From Luteolibacter sp. SL250 (GTDB lineage: Bacteria > Verrucomicrobiota > Verrucomicrobiia > Verrucomicrobiales > Akkermansiaceae): a stretch of DNA of 64,000 bases. The position numbers and the translations under genes are program-made. Of this stretch, positions 8,654 to 18,600 are shown piece by piece; within the stretch, counting starts at the first letter, position 1, and every line of letters begins with the position of its first letter. The notes under the pieces were generated by a model. That model ran no database searches and was not told the origin of the DNA. It saw only the letters and a list, made by a program, of their open reading frames with translations. The stretch spans positions 620,001 to 684,000 of the forward strand of contig NZ_CP113054.1 in assembly GCF_026625605.1 (NCBI RefSeq). The letters run 5' to 3'.

Positions 8654-9442
8654 ATGGACGTCTATCCCACTCTTCCCAGAAAGCCCTTCCTGCTCGCCGC
8701 GGAAGGCCTCACCCGCTCCTTCGACGGATTCAAAGCCATCAACGACCTCAACTTCTACCTCGATGAAGGGGAGCTCCGCACCGTCATCGGCCCCAATGGC
8801 GCGGGAAAGACCACCTTCCTCGATCTCATCACCGGCCGCACCAAGCCGGACGTCGGCAGCCTCAAGTGGGACGACGGCCAGCATGATCTCCTGAAGATGA
8901 GCGAATATGAGATCTACCGCCTGGGCATCGGCCGGAAGTTCCAGACACCGACCGTCTACAACGACCACACCGTCACGGAAAATCTCATCCTCTCCCTCGC
9001 CGGATCCCGCGGCATCTGGCACTCGCTTTTCGGCAAGGTCACGGCGGCGCAGAAGGAACGCATCGCGGAGATCCTCGCCACCATCAAGCTCACCGACCAC
9101 GCCCACCGGAAGGCGGGCATCCTCGCCCACGGGCAGAAGCAGTGGCTGGAGATCGGCATGCTGCTCGCCCAGGACGCCCGCCTGCTGCTGGTGGATGAAC
9201 CCGCCGCCGGCATGACGGATGAGGAAACCTACCGCACCGGAGAGCTTCTGCTCTCCCTCGCCGGAAAGCACACCATCGTCGTCATCGAGCATGACATGAC
9301 CTTCGTCCGCCAGATTTCCCAGGGCCGGAAGGTGACCGTTCTCCACCAGGGGCACGTCCTCTGCGAAGGCCCGGTGGATCAGGTCCAGTCCGACGAGCGC
9401 GTCATCGAAGTCTACCTCGGCCGCAAGTCCAAGGCCGCCTGA
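8654..9442 (+). CDS. urtD: Urea ABC transporter ATP-binding protein UrtD
   Basis: 262 residues, ABC ATPase of the LivG class. Walker A is GPNGAGKTTFLDLITGRTKP, where the GRTKP tail is typical of UrtD. The signature motif is the UrtD variant LAHGQKQWLEIGM in place of LSGGQ, Walker B is LLLVDEPAAGMTDEET, and the switch His is in VVIEHDMTFV. It forms an ATPase heterodimer with UrtE on the cytoplasmic face of UrtBC. It starts 3 bp after the urtC stop, indicating co-transcription. Confidence 0.95.
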   Translation: MDVYPTLPRKPFLLAAEGLTRSFDGFKAINDLNFYLDEGELRTVIGPNGAGKTTFLDLITGRTKPDVGSLKWDDGQHDLLKMSEYEIYRLGIGRKFQTPTVYNDHTVTENLILSLAGSRGIWHSLFGKVTAAQKERIAEILATIKLTDHAHRKAGILAHGQKQWLEIGMLLAQDARLLLVDEPAAGMTDEETYRTGELLLSLAGKHTIVVIEHDMTFVRQISQGRKVTVLHQGHVLCEGPVDQVQSDERVIEVYLGRKSKAA

Positions 9443-9482
9443 CACCAACTATCCCATTCCCAATCCCAAATCTCTATTCCCG

Positions 9483-10205
9483 ATGTCCGCCACCGCCATC
9501 CAGGAAAGCCTGGCCATCTCGAACCTCCGGGTCTCCATCGGAGGCAGCGCCATTCTCCGCGGCATCAACCTTTCCATCCAGCCGAAGTCCGTCTTCTGCC
9601 TGATGGGGCGCAACGGGGTGGGGAAGTCCACCACGCTCAAGGCCCTGACCGGGCTCTATCCGGCGGACGCAGGCAGCTTCGTTCTGGACGGGCAGGACAT
9701 CACGCGGATGCCAGCCGCTTCCCGCGCCCGCGCCGGGCTGGGGTATGTGCCACAGGGCCGCGACATCTTCCCCCTCCTCACCGTGGAGGAGAACCTTTTC
9801 ATCGGTGTGAAGGCGCGCGGTGAGAAGATCGACAAGTCCGAGGTGGACCGGATTTACACCCTCTTCCCCATCATCAGGGAGTTCCTCCACCGCAAGGGGG
9901 GCATGCTCTCCGGAGGTCAGCAGCAGCAGCTCGCCATCGGCCGCGCCCTGCTCACGAAGCCGAAGCTCCTCATCCTCGACGAGCCCACCGAGGGCATCCA
10001 GCCGAACATCATCGACCAGATCGGCGACGCCATCAAGATGCTCCGGGAAGAGGGGCGCATGAGCATCCTGCTCGTCGAGCAGTACCTGGACTTCTGCAAG
10101 GAGCTCGGTGATGACTTCGCCATCCTGGAACGCGGATCCGTGGCCGCTTCGGGTTCCATGGATGAACTCACCGATGATGTGGTGAAGGAGTTCCTCACCG
10201 TGTGA
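9483..10205 (+). CDS. urtE: Urea ABC transporter ATP-binding protein UrtE
   Basis: 240 residues, ABC ATPase of the LivF class. Walker A is MGRNGVGKSTTLKALTGLYP, the Q-loop region is GLGYVPQGRDIFPLLTVEEN, the signature is LSGGQQQQLAIGRAL, and Walker B with the D-loop is LLILDEPTEGIQPNI. It is the second ATPase subunit of the importer. It is separated from urtD by 40 bp of C-rich, A-rich sequence with short ATCCCA/TTCCC repeats, and is followed by a strong intrinsic terminator, so the urtBCDE transcript ends here. Confidence 0.95.
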   Translation: MSATAIQESLAISNLRVSIGGSAILRGINLSIQPKSVFCLMGRNGVGKSTTLKALTGLYPADAGSFVLDGQDITRMPAASRARAGLGYVPQGRDIFPLLTVEENLFIGVKARGEKIDKSEVDRIYTLFPIIREFLHRKGGMLSGGQQQQLAIGRALLTKPKLLILDEPTEGIQPNIIDQIGDAIKMLREEGRMSILLVEQYLDFCKELGDDFAILERGSVAASGSMDELTDDVVKEFLTV

Positions 10206-10235
10206 GATGGCCCCGGTTCATGGCTCCGGACCAGC

Positions 10236-10265
10236 AAGGGACGCGCAAGCGTCCCTTTTCGTTTT
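10236..10265 (+). terminator. Intrinsic terminator after urtE
   Basis: A perfect 9-bp stem AAGGGACGC/GCGTCCCTT closed by a GCAA tetraloop, followed by TTCGTTTT. It begins 30 bp after the urtE stop and separates urtBCDE from the porin/urtA unit. The rest of the 284-bp gap (10206-10489) holds an AT-rich tract and a candidate promoter. Confidence 0.88.
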
Positions 10266-10417
10266 CCTGGCATCCGCCCGCCGCGTGCGGGGGTATCCGC
10301 GATTTCATGGGTGCATGTGCCTGGTTCATGTGGCCGGATTCCGCGGATGAAGCGGGCTCATCATGCTGTCTAACAGCTACTATAAATTTAATAGAATCAT
10401 GCTTCCGCATAAAATCA

Positions 10418-10433
10418 TGGCACGGATCAAGCA
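10418..10433 (+). promoter_or_regulatory. Candidate sigma-54 (-24/-12) element before the porin gene
   Basis: TGGCACG-GATC-AAGCA: the -24 half is a perfect match to TGGCACG; the -12 half keeps the GC in the right register but has AA instead of TT. It sits 56 bp upstream of the porin ATG, a normal distance. An AT-rich tract (10380-10396) and a short inverted repeat GCTGT-CTA-ACAGC lie just upstream and could bind an activator, or could be a sigma-70 promoter instead. Confidence 0.4.
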
Positions 10434-10489
10434 TTACCCGGGAGGCAGACGATCAAGCTGATCGCGCCATACCAATAAGCAGCCTAACC

Positions 10490-11344
10490 ATGAAAAAACA
10501 TCACAGTCGCACCTTCTTCGCCACCCCGCTCCTCGTGCTCGCCCTCTCGGCCGGTGCCATGGCCGGAGTCACGGAAAGCACCACCACCGCCCCGGTCACC
10601 CCGGCAGAGGAAGAGGACTTCTTCTCCGGTACCCTGAGCCTCGATGCGAACTCGCACTTCATCTCCTACGGCTGGGACGTCTGGGCGGACGGCAGCTCCC
10701 TTTCCAACTACGGATTCAACCCATCCCTCGAGCTGGCGTGGAAACTTCCCGGCGGATTCACCGCGACGCTTGGAACCTGGTGGGATGTCAACGCCAAGCC
10801 CGCAGGCCTTGCTCCGGGAACGCCTGAATCCCCGATCGGTGGCAAGATCCAGGAGATCGACGTCTGGGCCGGCCTCGCTTACAACATCGGCGATTTCACC
10901 GCCAAGGTGACTTACCAGAACTGGTTCTACGGCAGCGAGACGGAGGAGATTCTGGATGTCACCTTCTCCTACGCCACGTTCCTCTCCCCGACCCTTACGA
11001 TCCACAACCGTCTTGATGAAGGTGCCTCCGGTGGCCAGACCGGCACCGTCGCGGTGCTCGGTGTTTCCCACAGCATTGAGGCAGGTCCGGTGACGTTCTC
11101 CTTCCCGCTGAATGTCGCCTACTTCTTCCAGGATGATTACCATCCCGGCAGCACCGATGACGGCTTCGGCTACGGCTCCCTCGGAGTCACCGCCAACATG
11201 CCTCTGGAGTTCATCAGCGATGCCTATGGTGACTGGTCCATCCACGCCGGCCTCACCTATTACGTCACCTCCGGTGATGTCGTTGGCAATCCGCGGAAGG
11301 ATAACTTCCTCACTGCCAACGTAGGCGTGACCGTCGCCTTCTGA
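10490..11344 (+). CDS. Outer-membrane porin-like beta-barrel protein of the urea uptake locus
   Basis: 284 residues with a clear signal peptide (MKKHHSRTFFATPLLVLALS, cleavage near AGAMAG). The mature part alternates polar and aromatic residues in short strands, e.g. GTLSLDANSHFISYGWDVW, FTAKVTYQNWFYG and HAGLTYYVTSGD, and ends with the outer-membrane type terminus TANVGVTVAF (terminal Phe). The layout resembles small outer-membrane proteins encoded with amide/urea importers, such as FmdC of Methylophilus; the analogy is from context, not an alignment. Its position between urtE and urtA suggests it lets urea or short amides cross the outer membrane. It has its own candidate promoter and a hairpin separates it from urtA. 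Confidence 0.75.
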   Translation: MKKHHSRTFFATPLLVLALSAGAMAGVTESTTTAPVTPAEEEDFFSGTLSLDANSHFISYGWDVWADGSSLSNYGFNPSLELAWKLPGGFTATLGTWWDVNAKPAGLAPGTPESPIGGKIQEIDVWAGLAYNIGDFTAKVTYQNWFYGSETEEILDVTFSYATFLSPTLTIHNRLDEGASGGQTGTVAVLGVSHSIEAGPVTFSFPLNVAYFFQDDYHPGSTDDGFGYGSLGVTANMPLEFISDAYGDWSIHAGLTYYVTSGDVVGNPRKDNFLTANVGVTVAF

Positions 11345-11373
11345 TCCACCTTGTTTGTTGCGCTATCGGTTGC

Positions 11374-11427
11374 CACGGGGAGGGCTTGTTCCTCCGCAAG
11401 AGGTGCAGGCTCTCCCCGTGTGTTTTT
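11374..11427 (+). terminator. Terminator or attenuator between porin gene and urtA
   Basis: CACGGGGAG (11374-11382) pairs perfectly with CTCCCCGTG (11412-11420) and is followed by TGTTTTT. The intervening sequence can form its own hairpin (CCTC-CGCAA-GAGG). It lies 44 bp before urtA, so it probably limits read-through and sets a porin-to-binding-protein ratio. Confidence 0.7.
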
Positions 11428-11470
11428 CCGCTGAACTCCAGCTCTCTTCCCTCTTCCTCCAAAACATACC

Positions 11471-12724
11471 ATGATCTCCCGAATCGTACCCGCCGCCTTC
11501 GCGGCAATCGCCCTCTCCGCCTCCGCCGCCCAGGCACAGGATACCGTCAAGGTCGGCGTCCTCCACTCCCTCTCCGGCACCATGGCGATCAGCGAGACCT
11601 CGCTGCGTGACGTGCTGCTCTTCACCTTCGACGAAATCAACGCCAACGGTGGCGTCCTCGGCAAGAAGATCGAGCCGGTGGTCGCGGACGGCGCGTCGAA
11701 CTGGCCGCTCTTCGCCGAGAAGGCCAAGCAGCTCCTCGACCAGGACAAGGTCTCCGTGACCTTCGGCTGCTGGACCTCCGTTTCCCGGAAGTCCGTCCTG
11801 CCCGTCTATGAGGAGAAGAAGGGCCTGCTCTTCTACCCGGTGCAGTACGAGGGCGAGGAGATGTCCCCGAACATTTTCTACACCGCGGAGGCCGTCAACC
11901 AGCAAGCCACTCCCGCCGTGGACTACCTGCTCGCGGAAGGTAAGAAGAAATTCTACCTCCTCGGTTCCGACTACGTCTATCCGCAGACCACCAACCTGGT
12001 CCTCCTCGAGTATCTCCTCAGCAAGGGAGTGCCGCTTGAGAACATCGGCGGTGGCTTCACCAAGGACGGCTCCGGCAAGATCATCTCCGCCGGCAAGTAC
12101 ACCCCGTTCGGCCACACCGACTACCAGCAGATCGTTTCCGAGATCAAACAGTTCTGCGCCTCCGGTGACGCCGCCATCATCAGCACGCTGAACGGCGACA
12201 CCAACGTGCCGTTCTTCAAGGAATACGCCGCCGCCGGCCTCACCGCCGAAACCGCTCCCGTCGTCTCCTTCTCCATCTCCGAGGATGAGTTCCGCGGCCT
12301 GCCCGCGAAGCAGCTTGTCGGCCAGCTCGGTTGCTGGACCTACTTCCAGTCCATCAAGAGCCCGGCCAACGCAAAGTTCACGAAGGACTTCCAAGCCTGG
12401 CTGCAGAAGACCGACGTTCCCGGCATCGTCAAGGAAGGCCGCGTGACCTGCTCCCCGATGGTGCTCTCCTACAACGGCGTCTACCTCTGGAAAGCCGCGG
12501 TTGAGAAGGCCGGCAGCTTCGACGTGGACAAGGTTGTCGCCGCCCTCGAGTCCGGCATCTCCTTCGACGGCCCCGGCGGCAAGGTGACCACCCAGAAGAA
12601 CCACCACCTCACCAAGAACGTGTTCATCGGTGAGTCCAAGGCCGACGGCCAGTTCAAGATCCTCAAGGAATACAAGGACGTTGTCGGTGAGCCCTTCCTG
12701 AAGGGAACCTTCAAGGCCAAGTAA
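11471..12724 (+). CDS. urtA: Urea ABC transporter substrate-binding protein UrtA
   Basis: 417 residues with a Sec signal peptide ([20 protein letters not shown], cleavage after AQA). The mature start [20 protein letters not shown] is the diagnostic UrtA block, and [40 protein letters not shown] and [12 protein letters not shown] are all highly typical of UrtA rather than LivJ or FmdD. It is a type-I periplasmic binding protein that captures urea and delivers it to UrtBC. It normally heads the operon; here it is last, behind its own upstream hairpin, and ends in a strong terminator. No urease genes are present in the window. Confidence 0.95.
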   Translation: MISRIVPAAFAAIALSASAAQAQDTVKVGVLHSLSGTMAISETSLRDVLLFTFDEINANGGVLGKKIEPVVADGASNWPLFAEKAKQLLDQDKVSVTFGCWTSVSRKSVLPVYEEKKGLLFYPVQYEGEEMSPNIFYTAEAVNQQATPAVDYLLAEGKKKFYLLGSDYVYPQTTNLVLLEYLLSKGVPLENIGGGFTKDGSGKIISAGKYTPFGHTDYQQIVSEIKQFCASGDAAIISTLNGDTNVPFFKEYAAAGLTAETAPVVSFSISEDEFRGLPAKQLVGQLGCWTYFQSIKSPANAKFTKDFQAWLQKTDVPGIVKEGRVTCSPMVLSYNGVYLWKAAVEKAGSFDVDKVVAALESGISFDGPGGKVTTQKNHHLTKNVFIGESKADGQFKILKEYKDVVGEPFLKGTFKAK

Positions 12725-12747
12725 TCCCGGCCTGCTTCACCCTCACA

Positions 12748-12779
12748 CCCCTGTCCGGATGTTCCGGCCGGGGGTTTTT
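12748..12779 (+). terminator. Intrinsic terminator after urtA
   Basis: CCCCTGTCCGGA-TGT-TCCGGCCGGGG forms a GC-rich stem (TCCGGA/TCCGG core, CCCC/GGGG base) followed directly by TTTTT, 24 bp after the urtA stop. Confidence 0.8.
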
Positions 12780-12849
12780 CATTTGGGCGGGCTTTGCGGA
12801 CCTTCCCTTTCCGGAGAGAATTCCGATTTACCCCGGACGGAATCGGGCG

Positions 12850-13758
12850 ATGCTCCCGGGTATGGCAGAGAAAAGGAAAGCTGCGGTCGCCGGGGTGACG
12901 GGTCTTGTCGGGCGTGGTCTTCCCGCGTTGCTGGCGGAGCAGGGCTTTTCCGTCACGGGGATCAGCCGCGGTGGTGCCGGGAATGTTCCGGGCGTGGACC
13001 GGTGGCAGAGGCCGGAGGCGATGGACCTTTCCGGCCACCAGGCGGTCATCAACCTGGCGGGCGAGCCCGTGAACCAACGCTGGACGGAAGAGCGGAAGAA
13101 ACGCTTCCGGGATAGCCGTGTCGGCTACACGGAGAAGCTCGTCGCCGCGATCGGAAGGCTGCCGGAGGGGGAGCGCCCGGAAGTCCTGGTGAACGCCTCG
13201 GCCGTGGGCTACTACGGGAACCGCGGGGATGAGTTCCTGACGGAAGCCGCAGGCGCGGGTGACGGCTATCTCGCGGATCTCTGCAGGGATTGGGAGGACG
13301 CGGCGATGGCGGCGGAGGATCTGGGGGTGCGGACGGTGATGCTGCGCATCGGGCTGGTTCTGGGAAAAGAGGGCGGGGCTTACCGGCAGTTGCGGGGCAT
13401 CTTCCGCATGGGCATCGGCGGGCGGCTGGGGGATGGACGGCAATGGATGCCGTGGATCCACATTGACGACCTCCGGCGGGGTATCATCCACGCCGTGGTT
13501 TCCGGGACCCTGCGCGGACCGGTGAATGGCACCGCACCGGCGCCCGAAAGGAATGCGGATTTCACCCGGAAATTCACCGCCGCCATGCACCGCCCCGCTA
13601 TTTTTCCGGTGCCGGCCTTTGCCTTGAAGCTGGCCTTCGGTGAGTTCGCCCAGGCCCTGCTGGACAGCGGGCGGGCGGTGCCTTCCGCGCTGGTGGCGGA
13701 CGGCTTCGTCTTCCGTTTCGGAACGCTGGAGGATGCCCTCGCAGGGCTGGACGGATAG
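12850..13758 (+). CDS. TIGR01777-family NAD(P)-dependent epimerase-like protein
   Basis: 302 residues, atypical short-chain dehydrogenase (SDR39U1/YfcH type). The Rossmann motif is AGVTGLVGRGL; family-specific blocks follow: VINLAGEPVNQRWTEERKK, NASAVGYYGNRGDE (the YxxxR-like active region), LCRDWEDAAMAAEDLGVRTV, LRIGLVLGKEGGA, and QWMPWIHIDDLRRGI. The C-terminal part PVNGTAPAPERNADFTRKF matches the DUF1731-type domain. Substrate unknown across the family. The ATG at 12862 (MAEKRK) is an equally good start, since the Rossmann strand begins right after it. No neighbour suggests a pathway. Confidence 0.9.
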   Translation: MLPGMAEKRKAAVAGVTGLVGRGLPALLAEQGFSVTGISRGGAGNVPGVDRWQRPEAMDLSGHQAVINLAGEPVNQRWTEERKKRFRDSRVGYTEKLVAAIGRLPEGERPEVLVNASAVGYYGNRGDEFLTEAAGAGDGYLADLCRDWEDAAMAAEDLGVRTVMLRIGLVLGKEGGAYRQLRGIFRMGIGGRLGDGRQWMPWIHIDDLRRGIIHAVVSGTLRGPVNGTAPAPERNADFTRKFTAAMHRPAIFPVPAFALKLAFGEFAQALLDSGRAVPSALVADGFVFRFGTLEDALAGLDG

Positions 13759-13855
13759 GGCTTCCATTCATGCCGGGTGGGGTGGTTCACAAGATTCCCT
13801 CATCCGGACGTTTTTACTTTTCACAAGTTGGCCTGCCGGGGAATGATTTGAGACG

Positions 13856-15601
13856 ATGACCGTGTTTTCGTTTTTGGCCGCGGGTGCGACCGATGTCTCG
13901 CCTCTTTTCGCGTTGCTCAGCCTGGTGCTGATCTTCGCCGTGCTGATGTCCCTGCTGCTGGCGAAGCTGAAACAGAACTTCCTCATCGGTTACCTGATCT
14001 GCGGCGTCATCATCGCGAACGCCGGGCTGCTGGGCTTCATCCCCGGACAGGAGGCGGAGATGGACAAGGTCATCTCCCATCTCGCGGAACTGGGCATCAT
14101 CCTGCTGATGTTCACCCTCGGCATCGAGTTCTCCCTGGCGGAGCTGAAGCACCTCTGGCGGGTGTCATTGATTGGCGGCGGCATCCAGGTGGGGACCATC
14201 TCCCTGGTCGGCGCGTCGATCATCTGGGCGTCCACCTCGTTTCCCGGCGCGGAGATCATCGTGCTGGCGGTGTCGGTGGCGCTCAGCTCCACCGCCGTGT
14301 CCATGAAGTCCTTCCAGGACATGGGCCAGCCGAACAACCCCTCCGCGAGGACGGCGCTGGCCATCGCCCTGTTCGATGACATCGTGGTCATTCTCTTCCT
14401 GCTCATCCTGCCGGCGCTGTATGGTGCCAGCAGCGACCATCCGGTGCCGGTGGAAATCGCGAAAGCCATCGGCAAGGGCGTGCTCTTCCTCGGCGGCGCG
14501 CTGCTCATTGGGAAATTCGGCATCACGCCGCTGCTGCATGCCGTTGCCCGCACCCGCAGCCGGGAGCTGTTCACGCTCGCCGTGGTCGCCCTCTGCGCGG
14601 GCATCGCCGTGCTGGGGGCCGCGCTGAACCTTTCTCCCGCGCTCGGCGCCTTCGCCGCCGGGGTGGTCGTCAGCGAGTCCATCTACCGCCACCGCATCAT
14701 GGCGGACATCATGCCGTTCAAGGACCTGTTCCTTGCCATTTTCTTCGTCTCCGTCGGTCTCCAGATCGACCTGAAGATCGTCGCCGGGGACTGGATGCGG
14801 ATCGTTGGTTTCAGCGTCCTGATCCTGATGGTGAAAGGCTTCGTCGCCTTCAATGTCGCGCGGATCTTCAAGCTGCGGCTGCGTCCCGCGCTGCTTACCG
14901 GCGCCGCCCTGGCCAGCTCCGGTGAGTTTTCCCTCGTCTTGCTGGCAAAGGCGGCGGACTACCGTCCGGCGGATGAGTCCATCCAGCAGCTCCTGCTGAG
15001 CTGCGCGGCGCTCACCATGGCCACCGTCCCGCTGCTGATGCGGGGCAGCGGCGGCTTCGGAAAGTTCCTGGAAACGAAGTTCGGGTTCGACCAGAAGAAG
15101 CACCCGCAGGCGGAGAACCTCACCCCCTCCAGCCACATCAAGGAAATCTCCGACCACGCCGTGATCTGCGGCTACGGACCGGTCGGGCAGGCGCTCAATG
15201 AAGCCCTGAAACGATCCGGCGTCGAGACCCTCATCATGGAGTTGAACGCGGATACCGTCCGTTCGCTGAAAGCGAAGGGTCAGCCGGTGTTGTTCGCGGA
15301 TGCGACGCACCCGGAAGCCCTCGAGCTTGCCGGAATCCACCGCGCCCGCATGGTCGCCTTCACCTTTCCGTCCGTGGAGTTGACGAACGCCGCGGTGCCG
15401 CTTGTCCGCGAGCACAACCCGGGCATCGTCATCATGGGCAGGGTCAAGTTCGCGTCCGAGATCGAGGCCCTGCGGGAACTCGACATCGACGTCATCCATG
15501 ACGAGGCGGAAAGCGCCGTTGCCATGATCCACTCCGCGCGGGAGATCTACCAGCGTGTGACCCTGACGGACCGGGAGATCCGGGAGATCGCCACACAATA
15601 G
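13856..15601 (+). CDS. Kef-type monovalent cation:proton antiporter (CPA2) with TrkA-N domain
   Basis: 581 residues. Residues 1 to ~385 form a CPA2 membrane domain with about twelve segments, including LIGYLICGVIIANAGLLGFI, LAELGIILLMFTLGIEFSL (the GIEF motif) and NLSPALGAFAAGVVVSES. Residues ~425-560 form a Rossmann RCK/TrkA-N domain: HAVICGYGPVGQALNEAL, with acidic ligand region LIMELNADTV. It lacks a TrkA-C tail. Likely role: K+ or Na+ efflux coupled to proton uptake, gated by NAD(H) or another nucleotide through the cytoplasmic domain. It stands alone between the epimerase and the convergent CHAT gene. Confidence 0.9.
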   Translation: MTVFSFLAAGATDVSPLFALLSLVLIFAVLMSLLLAKLKQNFLIGYLICGVIIANAGLLGFIPGQEAEMDKVISHLAELGIILLMFTLGIEFSLAELKHLWRVSLIGGGIQVGTISLVGASIIWASTSFPGAEIIVLAVSVALSSTAVSMKSFQDMGQPNNPSARTALAIALFDDIVVILFLLILPALYGASSDHPVPVEIAKAIGKGVLFLGGALLIGKFGITPLLHAVARTRSRELFTLAVVALCAGIAVLGAALNLSPALGAFAAGVVVSESIYRHRIMADIMPFKDLFLAIFFVSVGLQIDLKIVAGDWMRIVGFSVLILMVKGFVAFNVARIFKLRLRPALLTGAALASSGEFSLVLLAKAADYRPADESIQQLLLSCAALTMATVPLLMRGSGGFGKFLETKFGFDQKKHPQAENLTPSSHIKEISDHAVICGYGPVGQALNEALKRSGVETLIMELNADTVRSLKAKGQPVLFADATHPEALELAGIHRARMVAFTFPSVELTNAAVPLVREHNPGIVIMGRVKFASEIEALRELDIDVIHDEAESAVAMIHSAREIYQRVTLTDREIREIATQ

Positions 15602-15626
15602 CGGCCGGGATGGAGGGGGCGGCCCT

Positions 15627-18600
15627 TCAAGCCGATGCGTCTTCCGGGAACGCTGCGGCGAGCAGAGAGGTTCCTCGGTCTGCGCGATAGGAATCGAAGG
15701 TGCGGTCGATCTCCGCATGGAACGCATCGTTGGGCATTTCCAGTTCTGCGGCTATGCCGGTGAGATTCGCCCACGCTGTCTCCTGATCCCCTATTCCCAA
15801 GAGATTCAGCAAGCTCCATCCGACAGCCGCAAGGCGGACGCCGATCAAGGTAGCGCCATTCTGATTCAAAGAAATTCCAGCAATGCCCATCCAATTGTAT
15901 CCCTCGGCCACTCTATCTCCGAGTAATTGATGGATTTTGATAGAAAACAAATAGTTGGTTTTGGCGTCCTTGTAGTTGCCTTCTTCGCTGTCGAGAGTCG
16001 CAATTTGATGGGCGGAAGCCGCCTGTCCCGCCAAATCTTCCATTGCTATCCGGATCTTCATGCATGCCTCAAATTCATGGCGCGCATTCTTACGGTCTCC
16101 GGTAGCGTGGTGGATTTTCCCAAGCATGTTCCGGCAAAAAGCTTCGGCATCGGGATTCTTATGAAGAATCAGCATTCTGAGACATTTGCGGATCTTTATT
16201 TTTGCGGAGACATACTTTCCCCTGCGTTCGTCGATCCCGGCCCGATTGAGCCAAGTCATCACCTGGCCATCAAAGTCATTGATGCTGATTTGAAGGCGCA
16301 AGCCTCGCCTGAATCCCTGTTCGGCGGCATCCAGGTTTCCTTGTCGTGAGTCGATCAGTGCCTCATTCACAATCGCAGTGGCTTGGCCGCTGATGTTGCC
16401 TTGCTTCCGGTAGCCTTCCTCAGCTTCTCTGAAATAAGCCCGGGCTTTGGACCAATTGCTCAGATGGTACAATGCTTGTGCGGCGATTTTCAGCAGTTCG
16501 GGGAAGCGATCTTTCCGGAGGATGTCCAAAGCGAGAGCGAGTATCGTTCGATGGTTTGACGACAAGGCGAAGCTCTTGCAGATGTTAGTGCTGCTCCAGA
16601 CAATCAGTTCCGGGGATTCAGCCTTACGGGCGCTTCCGAGACATACAATGAGTAGGGGGAAAAGATCGATTTCTTTGTCAACTGAAGGGCCTTCCATGTA
16701 TCCTTTCAGCCATTTTGAAAGTTCAAGATGACTCTGCCGAAGAACATCGGAAGCAATGTTTTCTCCTCCGAGTAAAAATTTTCTTTGCAGTGGATAAACA
16801 GAATACGCCTCGGTTTCTTCAGGAAAAATTTGGACGAGGCCGAGCCGGGTCCATGCCTGCAACGCGGACCCTGTTTCCGTTTCGTCGAGGGCGGTTACTG
16901 CGGCAACGGCCTCGAAGGGAATCGCGATGTCACATACGGCGAGGCGGCTGAGGGCGGTGCGGTGGGCGGGGGAAAGGGCGTCGTAGAGCTGGGTGAGGAA
17001 AAGCCGGGTGAAGTATTCTTGCTGGAGTTCGCGGATGGGATCGCTGGTGTGGCCTGCTTGATCGCTCGCAGTGGTTTCTTCCAGAGTTGCCAGGGTACTT
17101 CTGATCTCGGCGGGGTCGAGGGTGGCGAGGACATCGAGGGCTTGGCGGACAAAGCCGGGAGTGGCACCCAGCTTGCGGTGGAATTCCGCCAACAGGTCGT
17201 GGGTGATTTCCCCGGTGGCGAGACGTGACGAAACACGTTCGTGATACTCGGAGAACTTGAAAAAGTCAGCAGACGTGAAGTCCGGCATGGGCTGGACGAA
17301 AACTGTGGGGGCATTCGCCGGATCGAGCCCGGCGGGAATGTAGCGGCAAGTGAGAATGGCCCGGCTTCTACCAATCAGGCCGTTGGCGAGTTCGGTGAAA
17401 AATAACGCGAGATTGGTATCCGTCCATGTGGGTGGAGCGGGTGGTGCCGGCATGAGATCCTCCAGGTTGTCCAGAACAAGCAGGATGGGAAGCTGATTCA
17501 AGACCTCGATGGCGTAGCGGATGCGGATGCTCACCTCGAGTTTGCCGTCGATGATGGCATCGGCGAGTGGAACTTCCCGGCTGAGGGCCTTCGCCGCCAC
17601 GTGAAGATCGATGAGGATCCGCAGAAGAAATTGGGGTGCGGGTTCATCGGCGCGGAGACGAAGTGAAACGATCGTCATGCCCGCTGCTTCCAAGCGGTTG
17701 GCGAGGCGCGTAGCGAGCGTGCTTTTCCCTCCGCCACCGATGCCGGTAAGCAGCAGGATCCATTTGCCCGAGGCCGGATCCTGCAGCACGGGAAAAGTTC
17801 GTTGGAGAATGCGGCGTCTGCCGACGAACCCGCTGGCGAGACCCTGGATGCCGTCTTTCAACTGGGAGGGTCGGAAGGTGGGTCTGGGTGGCCGATCTTC
17901 GGGAAGCGCCGGATTGAGCAGGCGATCCACGGGACACGCGGCGTAGAGGCGAGGAAGAGCGAAATCAGCCAGAATGCGGGGTGTTCCATCCGGGGAGGAA
18001 AAGGTGCAGGTTTTGAGAATGACGGCCCTTGCATGATCGATGGCGATGTCGATTCCGCGACCGGCGCCCAAGTCCCGGAAAAGGGTGGTGGCGAACTGAA
18101 TGGCAATGTCATCAAGGACGGGCAATCCCCAGCCGAGTACCAAGGGAACGTGTTGGGATTCGGCCAACTTTTGAGCGATGCCAGCGGGACCTGCCCGGGC
18201 GGTGTCGCAACCGGACAAGAAGGCGAGGCGGACCCCGGAATTTCTGAAAAGGATATCGGAAATATCGTAGGCACTCCGGAGATCCGTATTTCCGGATGCA
18301 TCTTCGAAAGCAAAGGAACCAGAGCCGGAAGGTGAATGGAACGCGGCGTGTCCCGAAAGATGGACGATGTGGGGACGATACGAGATGATTTTCTGTTGCA
18401 GTCCTTCAAAGGTGCCGGACTCCTCGATCTCCAAATGGACGCCGGGCCCGGCCGAGGAGCAGGCTTTGAGAAGATTCTCCTCTTCCTTTTCAAAGGAAAG
18501 ACGGCTTTCGCTGTCAGGTGAGCATGCCATGAAAAGAACACGAAGCGGGCCTGGCACTGGCGCGGTGGCTTCTTTGTTCATTGCGGCGGGATCCGTGGTC

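Noticed and set aside
7523-9448. 641-codon minus-strand frame over urtC and urtD
   Set aside because: Composition is Asp/Glu/Gly/His-rich with no motif, and both urtC and urtD on the other strand are unmistakable.
9443-9482. C-rich short repeats between urtD and urtE
   Set aside because: Only a few imperfect ATCCCA/TTCCC units; too short to call a repeat element.
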